A program made the translations under genes and the position numbers. This document shows positions 47,300-56,590 of a stretch of 64,000 nt of DNA, piece by piece. This stretch comes from an uncultured Croceitalea sp. (GTDB taxonomy: Bacteria; Bacteroidota; Bacteroidia; Flavobacteriales; Flavobacteriaceae). The notes under the pieces are model-generated. The model was given only the letters and a program-made list of their open reading frames with translations, ran no database searches and was not told where the DNA came from. Location: assembly GCA_947495075.1 (NCBI GenBank), contig CANLXH010000002.1, forward strand, positions 372,001 to 436,000, given 5' to 3'. Numbering within the stretch: position 1 is the first letter of the stretch; each line of letters opens with the position of its first letter.

Positions 47300-47776
47300 A
47301 TGAAAGCAGCAACCGTAGTCCAAATTAAAAAAGAACTCCAGCACCGTAATCCAGACGAGATATTACAATTATGTTTGCGACTAGCTAGATTTAAAAAAGA
47401 AAATAAGGAACTTCTCACCTACCTTTTATTTGAAGCTGATAGCGAAGAAGGCTATATAGAAACGATAAAGGCTGAAGTAAACGAACAGTTTGAGCTGATT
47501 AATATAGCTAGCTTTTTCTACATTAAAAAAAGTGTTCGTAAGATTTTAAGAACCATAAAAAAATATGCCCGTTATTCCGGAAATAAAGAAACCGAAGTTG
47601 CACTACTGCTTTATTTCTGTGAACAGTTAAAGGGTTTTAATCCCTCGATTAAAAGAAATACAACACTAACAAATCTTTACGAAAGACAGCTCGTTTTTAT
47701 TGCCAAAAAAATAAATGTTCTTCATGAAGACTTACAATACGACTATGGCCTAGCATTGGACGAATTAAAACTTTAA
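47300..47776 (+). CDS. Conserved hypothetical cytoplasmic protein
   Basis: 158 aa, strongly helical and basic, with no signal or membrane segment (ELQHRNPDEILQLCLRLARF, KKSVRKILRTIKKYARYSG). I do not recognise a named domain. It follows the SDR by 10 nt and converges with the next gene (12-nt overlap). Confidence 0.75.
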   Translation: MKAATVVQIKKELQHRNPDEILQLCLRLARFKKENKELLTYLLFEADSEEGYIETIKAEVNEQFELINIASFFYIKKSVRKILRTIKKYARYSGNKETEVALLLYFCEQLKGFNPSIKRNTTLTNLYERQLVFIAKKINVLHEDLQYDYGLALDELKL

Positions 47777-48274
47777 CGGGAGGTGCTTTTTAAAATCTGC
47801 TGAAGAAATTTTCACCCCATTAATAGTATCTGTATCCCAATCTTGGCTAATCTTCCAAACACCGTTAATCCTCTTTAACACAATATGAAACTGCCCATAA
47901 CTATAGTTAGTTTGAGCATTGGCATCGGTGAATCCAATTCTGTAAAAGCCAACTTCGTACGAGGTCTCTTTATTAGTTCTTCTACTATCAAACCAAAAGT
48001 CTAATTTAATGGCTACTCCATCTTTTTTATTCTGCTCAAAACGTTGAAGGTTAGCAGCTTTAAAGGCGTTATTGGTGTCAATTCCGTTTGGGGTTGCGCG
48101 CAATACCTCTTTTGCATAGGTAGCATTTAAAGCTTTACCATCTAAAGTTTCGAATGCTTTTTGAAAAGGTTTCCAAACTTCTTTATCAATAGTATTTTGA
48201 ATTTCTTTGACTTTATTTTGCGCAAATCCAACTAAGGAAAACAGTATTAAACCAAAAGCGAAGTATTTTTTCAT
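47765..48274 (-). CDS. Secreted NTF2-like protein
   Basis: 169 aa with a signal peptide ending GFAQ and an NTF2/SnoaL-like fold: a helical first half (FQKAFETLDGKAL) and strands ending GQFHIVLKRINGVWKISQDWD. Such proteins are often binding or small enzymatic modules; nothing more can be said. Confidence 0.8.
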   Translation of the reverse strand: MKKYFAFGLILFSLVGFAQNKVKEIQNTIDKEVWKPFQKAFETLDGKALNATYAKEVLRATPNGIDTNNAFKAANLQRFEQNKKDGVAIKLDFWFDSRRTNKETSYEVGFYRIGFTDANAQTNYSYGQFHIVLKRINGVWKISQDWDTDTINGVKISSADFKKHLPLKF

Positions 48275-48351
48275 AAACTTTATTTATTATACATTTTGAG
48301 CACAGTCATTCATAAAATATTGGTTCAAGTGATTTTGAGATACGAAAAACT

Positions 48352-49173
48352 TTATCCTAGACCTACATCTAAAGTCATCATAACAATAAATCCAGCTATG
48401 AATCCCATAACGGCGATATCTGAATGTTTGTCTTGCTGTGTTTCAGGAATCACTTCTTCTACCACAACAAAAATCATAGCACCAGCAGCAAATGCCAACG
48501 CGTATGGTAAAATAGGTTCAAAAGTAATTACCGCCCAAGCACCTATAACAGCGGCTATTGGCTCTACTAGGGCAGATGCTTGACCATACATAAAACTTTT
48601 TCTTCTCGTAAGTCCTTGTCTACGTAACGGCATTGCCACTGCAAAACCTTCCGGGAAATTTTGTAAACCTATACCCAAGGCAAGCGCAACGGCACCACCT
48701 ATGGTTGCTCCATCAAAACCAGCCGCTACCCCACCAAAGAGTACGCCAACGGCTAAACCTTCTGGTATGTTATGTAGCGTAATTGCCAATGTGAGCAATG
48801 TTGTTCTATGCCAAGGTGTTTTAACCCCTTCTGCTTCGCTTTCTTTAAAGTTGATATGTAAATGCGGTAGCACCTTATCCAATCCAAATAGAAACAGCGC
48901 ACCAAGTAAAAATCCCACTGCAGCAGGAATTACTTTTACAAAACCTTCACCTGGGCTCATCTCTATACCCGGTGCTAAGAGGCTCCAAAAACTGGCTGCT
49001 ACCATTACGCCACCTGTAAAACCAAGCATACCATCCATAACAGAACGCTTAGGATTTTTAAAGAAAAATACCAATCCGGCACCAGTAGCTGTTAAACCCC
49101 AAGTAAAAAGTGTAGCGTAAAATGCTGCTAAAATTGGATTTATAGATTCAAAATAATTGATTACCTGTTCCAT
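48352..49173 (-). CDS. ZIP-family divalent metal transporter
   Basis: 273 aa with eight membrane segments and ZIP helix motifs HNIPEGLAVGVLFGG and GLQNFPEGFAVAMPLR, whose His/Asn/Glu residues bind metal. It imports Zn2+, Mn2+ or Fe2+. The neighbouring DtxR/MntR regulator favours Mn or Fe. A weak copy of the operator (TTTATA-N5-TCTAAA, 49178-49194) lies just before the start codon. Confidence 0.93.
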   Translation of the reverse strand: MEQVINYFESINPILAAFYATLFTWGLTATGAGLVFFFKNPKRSVMDGMLGFTGGVMVAASFWSLLAPGIEMSPGEGFVKVIPAAVGFLLGALFLFGLDKVLPHLHINFKESEAEGVKTPWHRTTLLTLAITLHNIPEGLAVGVLFGGVAAGFDGATIGGAVALALGIGLQNFPEGFAVAMPLRRQGLTRRKSFMYGQASALVEPIAAVIGAWAVITFEPILPYALAFAAGAMIFVVVEEVIPETQQDKHSDIAVMGFIAGFIVMMTLDVGLG

Positions 49174-49297
49174 ACTATTTATAGTTAATCTAAAATGTAT
49201 TGTTGCTTAATTGTAAAAAAAATAGGTCTTGCTCAAAGTAAAATTTTGTTCGTCTTGTAATACTCTATCAAGAACAGCATTAAACCGCAATTTTGGT

Positions 49298-49960
49298 TTA
49301 ATTACTCTCAAGTACTTTAACATATAAATTTGTTGATACTTGGTTTGATAGTTGAAGGTTTCTTCCTTCGACCTTTACCCTCATCGACATGTCAAAATCT
49401 TCTTTTTCTATTACTTGAATTGAATTGCCCAAAGCAATATTATTCTTGTCTAAAAACTTTAAGAACGTTGCCGATGTGTCTTTAACACCTACACAAATTC
49501 CTTGGTTACCGGTTTTAAGTTCGCTCAATAACTGCTTATCTCTTTCTTGAAAATCTCCATTCTTGCTAGGAATAGGGTCTCCATGGGGATCATATTTTGG
49601 AAAATCCAGTAACTCATCAATTTTATCAATTAATTTTTCACTTTTAATATGTTCTAATTGTTCGGCGACTTCATGCACCTCATCCCAAGTAAAGTCTAGT
49701 TTCTTAACCAAGAAAACCTCCCAAAGACGATGTTTTCTAATAATGGAAAGCGCAGTTTTTATTCCTAAATCTGTTAAAGAAACACCTTGGTAGCGAATGT
49801 AGTTCAACAGGTTTTTTTCAGTTAATTTCTTAGCCATATCTGTTACCGAAGAGGGCTTTGTCTGCATCTGCTCGGCAATAGCATTTGTGGAAATTAATTG
49901 TGATTGATTTCCTCCTAGATGAAAAATAGTCTTGATATAATTTTCTTCGGTCCGTGTCAA
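49298..49960 (-). CDS. DtxR/MntR-family metal-dependent transcriptional regulator
   Basis: 220 aa: N-terminal winged helix (MTRTEENYIKTIFHL, AEQMQTKPSSVTDMAKKL), dimerisation/metal-binding helices (HRLWEVFLVKKL, VAEQLEHI) and a C-terminal FeoA/SH3-like domain (NSIQVIEKEDF). It starts with TTG at 49960, the only start that keeps the conserved N-terminus. It is flanked by a ZIP transporter and a divergent TonB receptor, both likely targets. Confidence 0.93.
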   Translation of the reverse strand: MTRTEENYIKTIFHLGGNQSQLISTNAIAEQMQTKPSSVTDMAKKLTEKNLLNYIRYQGVSLTDLGIKTALSIIRKHRLWEVFLVKKLDFTWDEVHEVAEQLEHIKSEKLIDKIDELLDFPKYDPHGDPIPSKNGDFQERDKQLLSELKTGNQGICVGVKDTSATFLKFLDKNNIALGNSIQVIEKEDFDMSMRVKVEGRNLQLSNQVSTNLYVKVLESN

Positions 49961-50006
49961 AAAAATACTTTTGTCAAAAATACATTTTTATTTATAAAAA
50001 CAAATT

Positions 50007-50022
50007 TTTAGATTTGTCTAAA
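50007..50022. promoter_or_regulatory. Candidate DtxR/MntR operator
   Basis: Perfect palindrome TTTAGA-N4-TCTAAA between the regulator gene and the TonB receptor gene, 22 nt upstream of the receptor start. Its form resembles DtxR-family boxes. It would let metal-loaded regulator repress the receptor, and possibly its own gene. Confidence 0.5.
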
Positions 50023-50044
50023 TTTTAATTTCAATCTATAAAAA

Positions 50045-52315
50045 TTGAAATATCTTGTATACTTCTTTTTTCTGATACCTTTTGCTTATAGTTGGTCGCA
50101 AAATGCTTCTATAAAAGGTCTTATTTCTGCTAGCGGAGAAGGAATACCATTTGTTAATGTTTATGTAAAAGGCACTAAAAATGGTTCTGCAACTAATGAA
50201 GAGGGGGTTTATACTATTACTAATCTATCTCCTGGAAATTATGTGTTACTAGTATCTGCGATAGGTTATGAAGCTGTAAAAAAGTCTTTCTTCATCGGAA
50301 AAGATGATATCATCACCCTTAATATTGAGCTTAAACCTTCTGCCGAAGTATTGGATGAAATGGTGGTTACTGGAACACTAAAAGCGGTTAACAGATTGGA
50401 AAGTGCCGTACCCGTAGAAGTGTACTCCCCTACTTTTTTAAAAAAGAACCCAACCTCGAGTATTTTTGAAGCCTTACAAAATGTGAATGGGGTACGGCCA
50501 CAAATTAATTGTAATGTTTGTAATACGGGTGATATTCATATCAACGGATTAGAAGGTCCTTATACTCTTGTTTTAATAGACGGCATGCCCATAGTAAGTG
50601 GTTTGGGCACTGTATACGGCCTCTCTGGCATACCTAATTCTTTAATAGATCAAATAGAGATTGTAAAAGGACCAGCGTCTACACTTTATGGAAGTGAAGC
50701 TGTTGGCGGACTCATCAACATCATCACCAAGAATGCTCTGGAAGCTCCTGATTTTTTTGCCGATGCTTTTGTCACCGGTTGGGGTGAATATAATCTTGAT
50801 GTTGGTGCTAAAGTAATGATAGGTAAAAAAACCAATATGCTCCTTGGGGTAAACTACTTTAAATACGACCAACTTATTGATAATAACGGTGATAATTTTA
50901 CTGACCTAACTTTACAAGACCGTATCTCCATTTTTCAAAAATGGAATTTTAAACGTGATAAATCTCGATTGTTCTCTTTGGCTGGCCGATTTTTTTATGA
51001 AGATCGCTGGGGTGGTGAGCTACAATGGACTCCAGAATTTAGAGGAGGTGATGACATTTATGGTGAAAGCATTTATACCAGAAGATGGGAGATTTTGGGG
51101 CAATACCAACTACCTCTCGATGAAAAAGTGATGTTGTCTTTTTCTTACAATGACCATAGCCAAAATTCGGTTTATGGCAACCTACCTTACCTGGCTGACC
51201 AACGAATAGGTTTTAGCCAATTAACTTGGGATAAAGTTATTGGCAAACACGATTTGTTATTTGGTAGTGCTCTGCGTTATAATTATTATGATGATGATAC
51301 CGCAGCGACCCAAGATTTACGAGGAAACCAAGCCGATGAAATTGTAATACCAAGTCTTTTTGTACAAGACGAATTTAAATTCAATAAAAGACATGCTTTA
51401 CTTGCTGGGCTTCGGTATGATTATGATAGCCGTCATGGTGCTATTTTTACACCACGAGCTGCATATCGTTTTAAATTCTCTGACAATGATATTTTTAGAG
51501 TAAATTTTGGAACTGGTTTTAGAGTGGTAAACCTATTTACGGAAGATCATGCTGCTCTTACCGGAGCTCGTGATGTAATAATTACAGAGGAGTTAAATCC
51601 AGAACGTTCTACCAACATAAATCTTAACTATCTGAAAAAAATATACGCGGATAATGGAACTTTTGTAAGCATTGATGCTTCGGCATTTTACACTCGTTTT
51701 TCTAATCAAATTTTACCGGATTATGACGCTAATCCTAATCAAATTATTTACGATAATTTAAACGGAAAATCAGTTTCTAAAGGGCTTTCGGCAAATTTGG
51801 AAACCGTATTCACCAATGGTTTGCGATTTTTACTTGGTGTTACTTACCAAGATGTGAGCCAAACCGAAAACGGAGTTACTACTCAGCAAATACTTACCGA
51901 ACGCTTTACTGGAACCTGGAATGTTTCTTATGACCTACGCTCTTTAGATGTAAGCATTGACTATACTGGTAACTTATATGGTCCAATGCGCCTACCCTTA
52001 ATTAGTGATTTAGACCCAAGGAGCGAATTCTCACCTACTTGGAGTATCCAGAACATACAATTCACCTACAAAGGAATTCCAAATTTTGAATTTTATGGTG
52101 GCATAAAAAACCTACTAAATTGGACACCAAACCGCAACAACCCTTTTATCATAGCTAGGGCCAATGACCCTTTTGATAAAAACGTTCAGTTTAGTCAAGG
52201 AGATGTGATAGCTACAGCAGACAACCCTTTTGGCTTAACCTTTGACCCTAGTTACGTCTATGGACCCAACCAAGGTATCCGCGGATTTTTAGGGATGCGT
52301 TACACTGTATTTTAA
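50045..52315 (+). CDS. TonB-dependent outer-membrane receptor
   Basis: 756 aa with a signal peptide ending YSWSQ. It has a carboxypeptidase-regulatory-like N-domain (ISASGEGIPFVNVYVKGT), a plug (PTSSIFEALQNVNGVRPQ, LYGSEAVGGLINIITKNA) and a 22-strand-type barrel ending in MRYTVF. The start is TTG 50045. Divergent transcription from a DtxR/MntR-type regulator suggests uptake of Mn/Fe or a metal chelate. Confidence 0.93.
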   Translation: MKYLVYFFFLIPFAYSWSQNASIKGLISASGEGIPFVNVYVKGTKNGSATNEEGVYTITNLSPGNYVLLVSAIGYEAVKKSFFIGKDDIITLNIELKPSAEVLDEMVVTGTLKAVNRLESAVPVEVYSPTFLKKNPTSSIFEALQNVNGVRPQINCNVCNTGDIHINGLEGPYTLVLIDGMPIVSGLGTVYGLSGIPNSLIDQIEIVKGPASTLYGSEAVGGLINIITKNALEAPDFFADAFVTGWGEYNLDVGAKVMIGKKTNMLLGVNYFKYDQLIDNNGDNFTDLTLQDRISIFQKWNFKRDKSRLFSLAGRFFYEDRWGGELQWTPEFRGGDDIYGESIYTRRWEILGQYQLPLDEKVMLSFSYNDHSQNSVYGNLPYLADQRIGFSQLTWDKVIGKHDLLFGSALRYNYYDDDTAATQDLRGNQADEIVIPSLFVQDEFKFNKRHALLAGLRYDYDSRHGAIFTPRAAYRFKFSDNDIFRVNFGTGFRVVNLFTEDHAALTGARDVIITEELNPERSTNINLNYLKKIYADNGTFVSIDASAFYTRFSNQILPDYDANPNQIIYDNLNGKSVSKGLSANLETVFTNGLRFLLGVTYQDVSQTENGVTTQQILTERFTGTWNVSYDLRSLDVSIDYTGNLYGPMRLPLISDLDPRSEFSPTWSIQNIQFTYKGIPNFEFYGGIKNLLNWTPNRNNPFIIARANDPFDKNVQFSQGDVIATADNPFGLTFDPSYVYGPNQGIRGFLGMRYTVF

Positions 52316-52486
52316 CTACAAAGCGTCTAAAGGGCTTTGAATATTAGCTAAACTTCTGGGTGTTATCTTGGTATAAATTTGTGTTGTTTTAATAGAATTA
52401 TGCCCCAACAGTTCTTGTATAAGCCGCATATCTGCCTCGGATTCCAACAAATGGGTAGCGTAGCTATGGCGCAAACCGCCGCTACG
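52316..52486 (-). pseudogene. C-terminal remnant of a tyrosine recombinase
   Basis: On the minus strand the frame reads [19 protein letters not shown], then [18 protein letters not shown], and ends NIQSPLDAL-stop. It contains the conserved RHSxATHLLE box, the LGH box and the catalytic Tyr (IYT) of tyrosine recombinases. Homology stops at about 52478, exactly where the repeat element starts, so the 5' part of the gene has been replaced by that element. The stop codon touches the stop of the TonB receptor gene. Confidence 0.85.
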
Positions 52487-52695
52487 GCTTAACTACTCGA
52501 CACATCAGGACGCTATATGCAATCTGGTCGACAAATTCTACTCCCAACATACAAAGACCAACACCCGCAAGAGCGGACTGCCTTGAGAACAATATCGTGT
52601 GATTGAACGGAAGCCAGATTCACACGATATTGTTACAGGAATTTTGCTATACTTCCGTAAAATTTGACGGACTCCATATAGCACAGCGTTAGCTG
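52477..52695 (+). repeat. Cassette-border repeat, copy R1
   Basis: First copy of the structured repeat. The outer arms pair (GCTATATG at 52512-52519 with CATATAGC at 52675-52682). The central perfect 15-bp hairpin has arms 52588-52602 and 52620-52634. It ends in an integron-like core GTTAGCTG (52688-52695) just before the ParDE genes. The left 60 nt (from CGCTACGG) match copy R4 closely. Confidence 0.8.
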
Positions 52696-52726
52696 TAATT
52701 TGAAAACAGAGGATAATTTGATTTAT

Positions 52727-52743
52727 TTACCAATTTTTGGTAA
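52727..52743. promoter_or_regulatory. Palindromic operator of the ParDE operon
   Basis: TTACCAA-N3-TTGGTAA, a perfect palindrome 20 nt upstream of the antitoxin ATG. It is a likely autoregulation site for the antitoxin. Confidence 0.5.
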
Positions 52744-52763
52744 TTTTAAGTAAAATTAAAATA

Positions 52764-53012
52764 ATGAAAAATACATCTATATCACTTGGGAGTTATTTTG
52801 ACCAATTTGTAAGTAGTCAAGTTTCAGCTGGACGCTATAAAAACGTTAGTGAAGTTATCAGAGCTGGATTAAGAATGTTGGAAAATGAAGAAAATAAGGT
52901 TATCGCATTGAGAAATGCTATACAAGAAGGATTGAACAGTCCTTTAGTTGAAGATTTTGACTTTGATAAAAACTTGAAAAAACTAAAAGCAGAAAAAAGA
53001 AAGAATGGCTAA
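52764..53012 (+). CDS. parD: ParD-like type II antitoxin
   Basis: 82 aa: ribbon-helix-helix DNA-binding N-terminus (TSISLGSYFDQFVSSQVSAG, NVSEVIRAGLRMLE) and a charged C-terminal toxin-binding tail. It overlaps the toxin gene by 8 nt. ATG 52764 matches the family start; a TTG at 52737 lies inside the operator palindrome. Confidence 0.92.
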   Translation: MKNTSISLGSYFDQFVSSQVSAGRYKNVSEVIRAGLRMLENEENKVIALRNAIQEGLNSPLVEDFDFDKNLKKLKAEKRKNG

Positions 53013-53304
53013 AGTTATACTGAGACAAAAAGCCATTGATGACTTAAATACTATTTGGAATTACACTTTTGAAAAGTGGTCTGAAAAGCAAGCCGATAAA
53101 TATTATGCAACAATTAAAATGGCTTGTAAAGGAATTGAAGAAAATCCTGATATTGGAAAAGAATATGACGGAATAAACAGAAATTTACTCGGACTTAAAT
53201 CTGAAAAGCATATAATATTTTATCAACAGAAATCGAGTGATAGAATTGAATTCATAAGAATTTTGCACGAGCGAATGGATTTGAAAAATAGAATTATCGA
53301 ATAA
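53005..53304 (+). CDS. parE: ParE-like type II toxin
   Basis: 99 aa RelE/ParE fold: VILRQKAIDDLNTIWNYT, then YYATIKMACKGIEENPDIGK and the C-terminal IEFIRILHERMD. ParE toxins poison DNA gyrase; this one pairs with the upstream ParD. Toxin-antitoxin pairs are common stabilising cargo of cassette arrays. Confidence 0.92.
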   Translation: MAKVILRQKAIDDLNTIWNYTFEKWSEKQADKYYATIKMACKGIEENPDIGKEYDGINRNLLGLKSEKHIIFYQQKSSDRIEFIRILHERMDLKNRIIE

Positions 53305-53471
53305 AAAATTACTTCCAATACATGCAAAATCTAGCAAGGGAACGTCCGCTATCGTGGACTCCTTAAAGAACTATTGTGCGAATCTGTACGGATGGCGAAT
53401 ATCCGCACAATAGTTAGAGGGTTTTACTATATTTCCGTAAAAATCGCAGCACTACGTTTAGCGCTGTAGAT
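53305..53471 (+). repeat. Cassette-border repeat, copy R2 (left arm lost)
   Basis: It begins one base after the toxin gene with the element's inner part (ACTTCCAATACATGCAAAAT), so the outer left arm is deleted. It keeps a perfect 12-bp hairpin (53369-53380 with 53404-53415) and the right arm ending CACTACGTTTAGCGCTGTAG. Confidence 0.75.
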
Positions 53472-53484
53472 AAGTTAAATTTAG

Positions 53485-54840
53485 ATGAACATAATAAAAG
53501 CAAAACTTTACTTTTTTATATTTAATTCACTGATTTTTTTAATAACTGCTTACTCGCAGGAAACCAAACCAATTACAGAATACGCACCAGAGGTGGAAAT
53601 TGACTATGGAGAAATTCGGACAAAAAACGGTAAGTACGGAGTGGCAAAAGGTGATGGGACTATTTTAGTTCCATTTGAATACGATAGTTTATTATATAAT
53701 GAACTCGCACGTCTCTATATAGCCAAAAAGAAAGGAAAAACGGGTGGTATTAATCAAAATAACGATATCATTATTCAATTCAAATATGAAGATATACAAT
53801 CATTCGAAACATATGTATACGGATTTTTGAAAACGAAGCATAAGAACAAATACGGTGTAGTCAACTATAAGGGTAAAGAAATCATCAAGAATAAATTTGA
53901 CAGCATTAAGTGGCATGAAGAAGGTTTTTTCATAACTGAAACTGGCAATAAAATTGGAGCTATTGATGAAAACGGTAATTATATACTTCATCCAGTTTCT
54001 TGCGATGAAATTCAAAGCAAGGTTAGATTAAATAGTATAGACAAATATTTCATTTTTAAATCAAATAATAAATATGGTGTAGTCGATTATAAAGGGAAAA
54101 TAGTTATTCAACCAAAGTACCTTACTTTATTTTTTTGGTCTAGAGAAAATTTTTTTTATGTAAAAAATGAGCTTCATAAAATAGGCATAATCGATATAAA
54201 AGAAAATGTATTAGTTCCGTTGGACTACGACGTCCTTAGATTCGATGAACGTGATTTAATTGTGATAAAAAAGAATGGAAAGTATGGTGCTATCGACATT
54301 GAAAACAATGAAATTCTACCGCTTGAATATGATGATTTATATAGTTTTTCAACCAATTCATCCAATCGTTTAATTGCAACTAAAAACAATAAAAAAGCTC
54401 TTATAAATAAAAAAGGAAGTCTTTTGACAAAAATTAAATATGATAGAATCCACCCCATTAATGATGGCATTCTGAGCACTTTCTTAAATGAAAAATATGG
54501 TCTCATGGATGAAAATGGAAACATTATTTTAAATAATAAATATGAGAATGTTAATCTTACCTATGGAGATAGAATAATTGCAACTCAAGACTCTGCTTCC
54601 AGGTTATTCGACACCCAAGGTAATCTACTGACTAATCAGAGTTATGAAAAGATAGAATTTATTAATTCCCTACTTTATTTCGCAGTAAAAAAAGAGGGTA
54701 AATATGGATTGATAAATTTCAATGGTGAATTAATAATTCAATCAATTTATGATAAAATTTTCAATAAAAAGTATAGCTACGAAAAGGGTATTTATGGTAA
54801 AAAAAATGGTAGAAAAGAAAAAATTAATGTTATCGAATAA
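53485..54840 (+). CDS. WG-repeat protein
   Basis: 451 aa with a signal peptide (IFNSLIFLITAYSQ). About eight WG-type repeats follow, each built around a K(Y/F)G(V/L/A) motif then a strand and Y(D/E)xL or YD (KYGVAKGDGTILVPFEYD, KYGAIDIENNEILPLEYD). The repeats probably form an exported beta-propeller-like or solenoid surface. No enzymatic residues are seen. The gene stands between cassette-border repeats. Confidence 0.85.
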   Translation: MNIIKAKLYFFIFNSLIFLITAYSQETKPITEYAPEVEIDYGEIRTKNGKYGVAKGDGTILVPFEYDSLLYNELARLYIAKKKGKTGGINQNNDIIIQFKYEDIQSFETYVYGFLKTKHKNKYGVVNYKGKEIIKNKFDSIKWHEEGFFITETGNKIGAIDENGNYILHPVSCDEIQSKVRLNSIDKYFIFKSNNKYGVVDYKGKIVIQPKYLTLFFWSRENFFYVKNELHKIGIIDIKENVLVPLDYDVLRFDERDLIVIKKNGKYGAIDIENNEILPLEYDDLYSFSTNSSNRLIATKNNKKALINKKGSLLTKIKYDRIHPINDGILSTFLNEKYGLMDENGNIILNNKYENVNLTYGDRIIATQDSASRLFDTQGNLLTNQSYEKIEFINSLLYFAVKKEGKYGLINFNGELIIQSIYDKIFNKKYSYEKGIYGKKNGRKEKINVIE

Positions 54841-55042
54841 CTTTTGCTAAAAAAAACCATCAGCCCGGTAGTACGAATGCAATTCGACCATAAAATTTGC
54901 TAACTTCACAAATTAAACTTCCGACGGAACTAATACTATAGGCACCCTACACATCAAACGGTTAAGTCGAATAGCATCTAAAGGCTTACATTGCCATGGT
55001 ATGCAACTCGCCTTACCCGCTGGGCTACTAGATAAGATTTTC
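54841..55042. other. Spacer between the WG-repeat gene and the next lipoprotein gene
   Basis: No gene. Only weak, scattered likeness to the border repeat (an ATGCAATTCGAC stretch near 54885, CTTCCGACGGAACT near 54929), so I do not call it a full copy; it may be a decayed one. Confidence 0.4.
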
Positions 55043-56203
55043 ATGAAATACATCACAATTATCACGGCTTTAATACTGCTTAGTTGTAATCAGAATAAAT
55101 ATGAATGGGCATTAAAATATGGTCACGGTAAAGCATACAGTACCCCTAATCAAATTTTGTCTGATTTTGATTCATATTATGTTTTAGGAGCTAATCTTAA
55201 AAATAAAGGTGAGTCTCCATATGTATTGGTTAAACTGAGTCTAGAAGGAGAAGTCTTATGGGAACTCAGCGCGAATGATTATCTGGAATCTAATAATCTA
55301 AATGGTGGAGACTTCAAACAAATAGTGCAAACCAACACAGGTAAATTATTTATAATTGGAACACAAACAGATCAAAATAAAGTAAGCGCAGCATACCTTA
55401 TTAGGGTTAGTAAAGATGGAAAAATTGAAGATAAATTATCTGTTGATGAGCTAAGTAGCTTTAATCTTGCACAGCCGCTTAATGGTACAATTGTGGTACT
55501 GTCTGGTTATATCACAGAAGATACTCCAACACTATTGTTTTATGATGAAAACCTAAATAAACAAAAAGAAAAACAGATCTCGTTTAAAGGAGATGGCAAT
55601 ACATCAAACAATCTGATGAAGGTGCATGATGATAATATATATCTAGTTCAATCTAGAGTTTCGACTTATTCTGGAGTTAGTTCTATTAATGTTAAAAAGT
55701 TGAATAGTAATGGTGAGATTGTTTGGGACAAATTCTTTTATGAAGATGACTTTGAAAACATAAAGGCTAAAGCAGGCCTGACTTACAATTTTGTAGCTGG
55801 AATTTTGCACTTCTCAGATAATAAAATGTACGTCATCGGGACCAACCTAAATAGACCTTACTCTCATTTCTTTTCTATTGATATAACCTCAGGAGAATTA
55901 GTATCTGAAAACCTCACTATTGCAGACCTCAATTCAATGAGAAATTGCTCAGAAAGTAATGTTCTTCTCGTTAAATCCCCATCGAAAATTATGAGTGATG
56001 GAAAAATTTCAAAAACGGTCTTCACAGCTATTGATAAAAATTCAAATGAGGTATGTTACTGTATTATGCAAAATATGGACTTCCCAATATCTGACTTTTA
56101 CTTTAACAATAATGATAGCATTTTCGCTGGTTACGAAAAACTTAAGGATTATAAATCAAAGTGGAAAATTGTGAAACTGCAACAAGATTTGTCTAACAAA
56201 TGA
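55043..56203 (+). CDS. Hypothetical lipoprotein, possible beta-propeller
   Basis: 386 aa from ATG 55043, with a lipoprotein signal (ITALILLSC). The body has regularly spaced strand pairs (YVLGANLKNKG, LFIIGTQTDQNK, MYVIGTNLNRPY, VLLVKSPSK) like bacterial propeller proteins that start EWxxxYG. There is no named family I can defend. It is part of the repeat-flanked gene array. Confidence 0.7.
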   Translation: MKYITIITALILLSCNQNKYEWALKYGHGKAYSTPNQILSDFDSYYVLGANLKNKGESPYVLVKLSLEGEVLWELSANDYLESNNLNGGDFKQIVQTNTGKLFIIGTQTDQNKVSAAYLIRVSKDGKIEDKLSVDELSSFNLAQPLNGTIVVLSGYITEDTPTLLFYDENLNKQKEKQISFKGDGNTSNNLMKVHDDNIYLVQSRVSTYSGVSSINVKKLNSNGEIVWDKFFYEDDFENIKAKAGLTYNFVAGILHFSDNKMYVIGTNLNRPYSHFFSIDITSGELVSENLTIADLNSMRNCSESNVLLVKSPSKIMSDGKISKTVFTAIDKNSNEVCYCIMQNMDFPISDFYFNNNDSIFAGYEKLKDYKSKWKIVKLQQDLSNK

Positions 56204-56590
56204 TATAGCCAATTAAAAAATAAATATGGGATTAAAATCACCTTGAGATTTTGGCAATGAATATATTTCACCAAACAGCAATATGAAATTGGTATTCGGA
56301 ATGATTGGAGAGGTGGCTATAGTGACCTTATTCCTCTCTTTTGTTCTTTCTGATTTATAATAACTACTACAATCTAATCAGAAACAAACTTAAGACGACT
56401 ATAATTCATTGTGGCGAAATTTGCTACTTGGAAATTCTTATCTCGCAATGATGTCTTGGTATTCTCGGAATGTCCTAGAGGACGATTTCGTAACAAAACC
56501 AGCCCAATCGATGATGATGTAGCATTCACCTGCGGCGACTAAAATCACTACATCTCAATGCTTAAGATTAAGAGACTTATATGTAAATAG
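56204..56590. other. Gene-poor spacer in the cassette array
   Basis: Only a 25-codon hydrophobic frame is visible (ATG 56283 to stop 56360, MKLVFGMIGEVAIVTLFLSF and a short tail), which I cannot call a gene. The stretch 56513-56537 is repeated almost exactly (24 of 25 bases) at 59014-59038, beside repeat R6. Confidence 0.45.

Noticed and set aside
54841-55042. A further copy of the cassette-border repeat
   Set aside because: Only short, scattered matches; neither the paired outer arms nor the central hairpin can be traced, so it is listed as a spacer only.
56283-56360. 25-codon hydrophobic frame resembling a small membrane toxin
   Set aside because: Too short to support, with no promoter or antisense RNA signal visible; it could equally be chance in AT-rich DNA.
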